Positions 58,501 to 64,000 of a stretch of DNA of 64,000 nt are shown piece by piece. The notes beneath the pieces were generated by a model. The model searched no databases, was not told where the DNA came from, and worked only from the letters and a program-made list of their open reading frames with translations. Position 1 is the stretch's first letter. Each line of letters begins with the position of its first letter. Both the position numbers and the translations under genes were made by a program. The DNA comes from Hyalella azteca. Lineage: Eukaryota; Arthropoda; Malacostraca; Amphipoda; Hyalellidae. The DNA is taken from assembly GCF_000764305.2 (NCBI RefSeq), contig NW_025946712.1:87126-151125 (forward strand), given 5' to 3'.

Positions 58501-61500
58501 TAGTATTGATGATTCAATTCCATCTGTATTGATGCTTCACTCTCGTCAGTGTTGATCATTCATTTCCATCAGTTTTGGTGCTTCAGTGTAATGGATTCAT
58601 TCATTTCCATCAGTTTTGGTGCTTCAGTGTTTTGCAGTTTCATTTTCATCAGTGTTTATGTTCCAGGTTCATCAGTATTCTCATTTCAACACTTAAGCTC
58701 AGCAACTCTTGTCCTATGTGTTTTAGCATAATCTTGATTTTGGCACTTTACGTTGGCCTCAAATAATGAAGTTTCAGCTGGTATGTTCTATAATATTCTT
58801 ATATAATATTTATGTTGCCAGAGCGAAGGCAAGAGCGGCGGCGAGAGCTCTTCGAACGCCTTCCCTTCCTTCAGCAGCCTCACCGAGGGCGGCTCAGCCT
58901 CGACATCGACTTCTAAGAGCAGGTGCCTTGTAACGAACTTTGCATCCGTTCTGTTTTTTCATAACGTGTGGCTTATTTATTCCTAAGACAGTTCCTATTC
59001 TACTAACATTTTGATATTCAAGATCTGGAGTTGTCTACAAGTGAACGTTCCCACGACAAAGTTTCCGAAATTCAATACAAGAGTGAAATTTTCATGAATT
59101 ACTTGAATCATCGTCCAACAATCTATTATCTTGTAAGACTGCTTTACTGGCCTGTCATAAAGTATTTCAGCGGCTTCAATATATACAATTTAAAGCCTTC
59201 TTTTAAAAGCTGAGGGAGTGCTGGAACTCGTTCTTTAATTTTATTTAAAACAAATTAAATCAATCAGGGCCAATTATAAATAACAATATTATTTCCATTA
59301 AAAGGACTTAGAAATTGAAGAAATTTCTCATACTACCGACATTTTTTCCACTCGGCACTAATGAAAACTTGCAAGCACTTCATCTGCAAGTCAGTTTTCA
59401 TTGCTCCTCATTCCCGCTTGGTCGTATATTTTTGCCCAGAAAACAAGAGGCTCATTTCCTTAGAAGCACAATAGTGTTTCAGAGGCGTTGACTTCGAATA
59501 TTGTAGATGAAATTATTATTGTTTTATTTATTGTGTTAATAATGTGCAGGACGACGCCGGACAGTAACGCGGCTGACAGCTCATGTAGTCCTTCAGCCAT
59601 CTTCGGGGACAAGAGCAGCGCTAGTTCTGTTGACAGCGCTCCTTCACTAGCAGGTTCTTAATATTTACCATCACTAGTGTTGTTTATTATTAAATTACTA
59701 GTGTTGTTTCTTATAATAAATTACTAGTGTTGTTTCTTATTATATTACTAGTGATGTTTCTTATATTAAATTACTAATGATGTTTCTTATTAAATTACTA
59801 GTGTTGTTTATTATCAATTATTAGTGATGTTTCTTATAATAAATTACTAGTGGTGTTTTCTTATATTAAATTACTAGTGCTTATTAAATTATTATTAATT
59901 ATAATTAAAATTAAATTATTTATTGAGAAAGTAGTCAACCTTAGGAGATATCAAGTCAAAACAGCTTGCCAGACGTAAATACTTCCTTCCCTTGTTGTGC
60001 TGATTACTCGTTCATTTAGATAGAAATATTTTTGAATCATTGCCATTTAATACCAACGCTGCTAAGGGCGAGTATTGAAAAAGTTTGTGTCTAGATCGAT
60101 GACAAGAAACCACGATTGATGAGGAACTTCTTGAAGCTCTGGCATTGTTAAATACATCAACTCTTGATGTTTGTTAAATCATGCACCCAATGCATTGTTC
60201 TCATCGATCTTATTAATATTATTATAATATTAAAGTCTCTATTTGCTTCTCTTCTTATTTACTGCTCGTGTATCATTAGAATTTAAGTTACATACTATTT
60301 TTTAGATATTTATTTTGTTGAACATTGCTTAATTTTCTTTCAGCTTCAATTTAATTTAATAATTCTAATAATTTAATTCTAGACTGTTTAATTTGGGCTT
60401 TCTAATTATTATTTAATATATTGGGCTTTCGTGGTTCCAGCTTCGTATCCTGTGTCTTCATTGTCTCGGGTTCAGTTTGGGGACGAAATATCCCAACTTC
60501 AACCCCGAAAATTTAATAAAAATATTAACCTTTTAATTTTGTGCACCAGGGCAATCCATTCTGTCCACGTCGCTTGGCATAACATATTTACCATTTATTA
60601 AAGTGTCTCTTCTGCCAAACTCTCTGCACTGGGATCTGGTAGTTCATGCAGTAATCTCATGGCAGATTACGAAGAATATACCTGCTTTACTGCCTCAATC
60701 ATTCGTTATTGTTATAATAATTCTTGAGTCTCGAGCACGATATTAACATTTTTTTTTTTCATTGCCGTGCACTTGCACGCTCATCAACGCTGGGATTATG
60801 TATAACTTTGCTTCTGGAATTTAATACACATTTCAAAACAATTTCTAACAACGCTGCACGTTATTCCAGTGAAACAGAGTTTGCTGCTGCTTGGCCTATT
60901 ATTTTCTTACTTGGTCTACTACGTTTTGTTGCTCTTACTTTCTTCGCTATTGTGGGGGGCTTCTATATCTCTGATTTTTTAAGTTATCCCTTGAATTAGC
61001 TTACTAATTATTAATTTTTACTCTGCATCGAGATTTGATTACTGCGTGGTGTATTTTTTATATACTTGCATTGCTTGATTACAAATGCTTTCGTTTTGCT
61101 CAATTAAACTCCTAATCTCTTATACTCTCACATTATTGTAAATTATTATCTAAAATTGTAACTGATTAGCTAACGAAACCCCAATTAATGATTTTCTTTA
61201 AATTTAACTAACCTACTTGCAGCGAATTTCAGCTAAACAGATTATTAGACTTGGCTTATGGATTTGATATTGTTTTCCTTCAATGATTGCCTCTCTGATC
61301 AATGAGAAAAAAATTCACATTAGTTCGGCATAACCATGTCCACTATATCTTTTTCACTCGGATATTGTTTTATTTTCTTGCCGTCGTTAGCACTTATTTA
61401 GTAAACAACATTAACTAATTCTTTCATTGAACAACTTCCGTTAATCAGTCTCATAGAAGTTCCATTTTCCTGTTCTGTCGTAATGTACGAACCTATTTCA

Positions 61501-61675
61501 TGGCTAAATTAAGCATTGCCTGCCCTGGTGTATTTGTGTGGGTTATGATTGGGTGCTCGTCCCGTCCCTGTAGGCCCTCAGGAGCCTGCACCTCCAGGCA
61601 CAGTCGCCGTCAAAGCCTCGCCCATTACCAGCCCTAACGCCGACCCTGCCAAACTCTTCGCTAGGAGACGTTCAG
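46592..61675 (+). CDS. bon: bonus/TIF1-type TRIM transcriptional co-regulator, 3' end outside window
   Basis: This is a TIF1-family chromatin co-regulator (nuclear, E3-like). Thirteen coding exons join in frame: 46592-48215, 49517-49719, 51208-51327, 51704-51783, 52453-52632, 53307-53501, 53883-54019, 55042-55679, 55917-56206, 57346-58282, 58822-58922, 59550-59653 and 61574-61675 (about 1,570 codons). Order of parts: acidic Asp/Glu/Asn/Ser-rich N-terminus (1-490), RING from Cys499 (CVYC to CPVC, split by intron 1), B-box 1 from about 583 (CTSC), B-box 2 from about 644 (CTAH ... HREH), coiled coil about 677-846. A Ser/Thr-rich segment (exon 8), a Gln/His-rich and Ala-rich segment (exon 10) and smaller exons follow. 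VKKERSSP near residue 1376 fits a phosphorylation-dependent SUMO motif. The PHD finger and bromodomain expected in this family are not in the window. The start is ATG 46592; the upstream GTG is not a eukaryotic start. Fly bonus is much shorter, so the N-terminus is unusual. Confidence 0.93.
48733..48891. mobile_element. Diverged MITE copy in bonus intron 1
   Basis: GGGGTCATGCTTTCAAAAAA at the left and AGTTTTTAAAGAATGGACCC at the right align with the ends of the MITE at 1861-2007. The interior keeps only patches such as GTCAATCACAGGCC. This looks like an older member of the family. Confidence 0.55.
49902..49931. repeat. GC-rich hairpin in bonus intron 2
   Basis: CCCCGCCTCG pairs perfectly with CGAGGCGGGG around a 10-base spacer, just left of the inverted-repeat element at 49978-50136. 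It stands out against the AT-rich intron. Confidence 0.75.
49978..50136. mobile_element. MITE-like element in bonus intron 2
   Basis: Perfect inverted repeats AAGGACTACTACACA and TGTGTAGTAGTCCTT bound a segment of about 159 bp with no coding capacity. A second palindrome, CCTCTGCTAGCAGAGG, lies inside. The family has no second copy in the window. The larger element may include the GC-rich hairpin to the left. Confidence 0.65.
51490..51660. repeat. Degenerate tandem repeat in bonus intron 3
   Basis: Variants of ATAATC(C/T)TTTAGCTGTTAATA recur four to five times, followed closely by exon 4. Confidence 0.75.
52938..53108. mobile_element. Second fold-back element type, bonus intron 5
   Basis: Long imperfect inverted repeats of about 50 bp face each other: the left arm has GGCGTTCTAGT and GTGAAAAGAAAC, and the right arm holds their complements. 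The interior is about 70 bp and AT-rich. It abuts the fold-back copy that starts at 53109. Single copy here. Confidence 0.75.
53109..53262 (+). mobile_element. Fold-back element copy, bonus intron 5
   Basis: The plus strand reads TTAGCGCATTTTCTC, a GTCCGTCTGTC tract, GAGAAAATGCGCTC, the palindrome ACTCACTGCAGTGAGT and GTTATA. A small ACCCACGG insertion follows the palindrome. It ends 44 bp before exon 6. Confidence 0.8.
58330..58690. repeat. Degenerate tandem repeat in bonus intron 10
   Basis: Variants of CATCAGTGTTGATGCTTCA recur over a dozen times at 20-30 bp spacing, directly downstream of the Gln/His-rich exon. The open frames in it are by-products of the repetition. Confidence 0.85.
59664..59880. 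repeat. Tandem repeat in bonus intron 12
   Basis: About eight copies of a unit like AAATTACTAGTGTTGTTTCT plus TATTA, differing in small indels, start just past the exon 12 donor. Confidence 0.9.
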
Positions 61676-64000
61676 GTAAACAAGTCTTTGCGACGCTTAG
61701 CTTAACCGGTCCTGGGTTGACCTAAGTCCGGCATTGACAAACCAGCACTGGAGACGATAGGCAAAGGTTAGGTTAACCAGTCAATGACATACCTGACTAG
61801 GTAAGGCAAACCATCCCTGGTCCCGCTTCAGCTTACGGCCGTAAGGTCCCTCCAGGAAACAAGTTGCCAAGCTTAGTATAGGCGTCTCCCACGACCACGC
61901 TAGTGTGGTACCTGTTGTGCTATCCTGCGTCAACCACTTTCGACACGGAGCAGTTACCTGAGCTCAAGCCATTACTCCATGTCCACGCCAATGTCTGCAA
62001 CTTCTTGCGTGCCAATGTGGCTCAGAAATATCGATAATAATGTGGTCCATAGTTGGAGAGGGTTACTGATGTTGTCCAAAGCTATGGATGTTGATGTGGA
62101 CCATAGCTGAAGAGATCCCCATATCCGGGGATGTGGTGTGTACCTGGTTTGGTTCATGTTTATTCCTTGTCGGGAGGTGCTTATGTGGCCATAAGCACGT
62201 AAGAGACCTATTGATACATTATTGGGTGTTGTCAGTTGACTTAATGACATGACACAACACATTGCTGGGAACTTTGAATCGCTGCAAGGTTAAATACTCC
62301 ATCGCGTTGCCTCCATCCGAAAGAATGACATTCACTACTCTGTCTTGTCTTGGCTCTCTTGAAGTAACTGTTCAGTGAATATAATATGCAGCGGGTGCTT
62401 TTTCTTACATTTCTGCTGTAATATGCTGGTAATTTCGCGTATAATATTAATATAACTAACATTTATATTGCATCGTCGTCTTACTTTGAGAATGTGTAGT
62501 TCACGTATGGACTTACTGATTGAAGATTTGACTTGCTTGGGGAAATGTACGAAACTTCATTTGAACTGTTTTAGTTATCAATGGTGCGTACGTATGGTGT
62601 TGTATCTTTTTCTTCAGTAGTTTTTGTTATGACTGATATCAATATTACAGCCTTTCTTTTATATCAATATTACAGCCTTACGATGTTGGCTTATGGTCCT
62701 GGTTTTTGTTGGTAGACAGTATCGGTCCTCGAAGATACTCTTTGCAAACTTAGATAATTAATCAATGCAGCTAATTCTTCATCAAAATGCTCAGTATAAA
62801 TTGATCAGTAACCGTGGGAACATTAAAGTCGAACTTAATCTCACAACCCCTCAGAGGGGATTCCTGACGCGTGTCTGTGCGCGTTAGAAGTCCTATGGGA
62901 TTTCGCGCTCCTAAGAGATTGTTCCTGAGCGCCCCACCGCTGAGCTCGCGGTGTCTGACTGCAGGTCTCAGTTGTGGGGTTGACTTATTATGTAGGTAGG
63001 ATTCCTTACATTAAGTTATTATGTAGGTAGGATTCCTTACATTTCCCTTCTCTGTCTCTCTCGTGCGGGTGGCCGACGTCCCGTGTAAGCGACCTCTTGT
63101 TAGAGTGTCTTCGTTTCTGTTGCTTTTCACCTGTCCCTCCATGTCACTTCGTCTCTTAGAGATGCTAGCGCTGCTTCTTTCGAGCCAGCTTCAGCGGGCT
63201 GGACATCTGAGACCTTCCGCCCCTTGTGGGTGATGAACGATTTTTGATTAAAGTAACTTTCAACAATTGAAACCTCCCATCTTGTTGATGATGTTCATCT
63301 CGACTTCTGATGCGAGATAGCTAAATAGCTGAAGCGCTAGTAAACATCTGGCCACTAAATTTACTTAATCTCACCCAGGATTGCTGACTATTGAAACGGT
63401 CGACTTCTGACTCACTTGAACCAAAAGCGCACAATATCTTGTGAAATCGACTGAAGAATAGTCTGTAAGCGTTCTTTAACGTACGGAATAACGCCCTGGG
63501 GCTACCTGACTGTACTGTATCATATTCTATAACCGCCAGTTTTAATGCATTGTCTAAATTTTTTCACCCTCCCGCATTTTCTAATAACTCGCGCTGCTTG
63601 GTTAGGTGGCGCACAGCATGTGCCTAATTCGTGGTCTGCTTCATCAATTGGTTATTTGCTGATTATTTGAATTATTGATTCATATCGAAAAATGAATTCC
63701 GTATCCAGAGATTTAAAAGGGACTCAGCAGAGAGAATAATGAGAGTATGATTAGATTTGGGGATTTTAAAGGAATATTATATATAGAGAGAGAGACGTTT
63801 CCTATCGTCTCATATCTTTTAAAGTTGGGTGAATCGGAGTGATCTACTCCACCAAATTTACGTTACGTTCAGGTTCAAGATACCGGTATTCATTACTTAT
63901 CGTTTTGTCAGGTAGGCTGCCGAGTGGCATTTGATTTGGCACGTGAATAAGGTTCTCTTTTTTGGAAGCGTTACGGCAAAGAAAATACAAAGAGAGGGTT
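61676..64000. other. Bonus intron 13 up to the window edge
   Basis: I found no further exon here; no PHD-type Cys/His pattern or bromodomain sequence appears in any frame. A 27-bp direct duplication (TTATTATGTAGGTAGGATTC and following bases) lies at 62976-63043, and a GAGA run at 63785-63795. The rest is unique sequence. Confidence 0.6.

Noticed and set aside
1..64000. CRISPR arrays, operons, bacterial-type promoters or ribosome-binding sites
   Set aside because: The window is eukaryotic. The regular repeats are minisatellites without spacers.

Overview
The window is eukaryotic nuclear DNA, AT-rich, with spliced genes and GT-AG introns. Gene content (a microsomal UDP-glycosyltransferase cluster, a 4E-BP/Thor gene and a bonus/TIF1 gene) points to an arthropod. 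A malacostracan crustacean such as an amphipod is my best guess, inferred from the proteins and repeat style and not proven. There is one ambiguous base at 33859.

Region 1 (1-26540) is a three-gene UGT cluster. UGT-A (minus; last exon lies left of the window) and UGT-C (plus) are divergent. UGT-C and UGT-B (minus) are convergent, tail to tail, across a 3.8-kb spacer whose flanks are inverted repeats. All three share a seven-coding-exon plan with the same intron phases. C and B are intact at 517 codons each. Exons 1 and 5 of all three, and exon 7 of B and C, are nearly identical at the DNA level, while exons 2-4 have diverged strongly. B and C also share the same broken 77-nt duplicate of exon 7. 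UGT-B carries Asn where the family has its catalytic Asp.

Region 2 (26541-32923) has no recognisable host gene. It holds a candidate hAT-like non-autonomous element and LINE 3' fragments.

Region 3 (32924-40244) is a complete three-exon 4E-BP gene (127 aa). Its first intron is 5.9 kb and contains a fold-back element, LINE remnants and a minisatellite. 4E-BP is a translational repressor acting downstream of TOR.

Region 4 (40245-46591) is a repeat-rich intergenic stretch. It includes a Tc1-like element broken by a LINE insertion that carries a target-site duplication, two minisatellites, a MITE and a rearranged tRNA-derived SINE.

Region 5 (46592 to the right edge) is the first 13 coding exons, about 1,570 codons, of a bonus/TIF1-type TRIM protein. 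It has a long acidic N-terminal region, RING, two B-boxes, a coiled coil and a low-complexity Ser/Thr-, Gln/His- and Ala-rich region. The expected PHD finger and bromodomain lie beyond 64000.

Mobile-element content is rich: at least two CR1/Jockey-like LINE families with microsatellite tails, an RTE-like fragment, two Tc1/mariner remnants, a SINE sharing a 3' motif with a LINE, a six-copy fold-back element, and three MITE-like families. The genes do not form a pathway together. The only functional cluster is the UGT group (detoxification by sugar conjugation in the endoplasmic reticulum).
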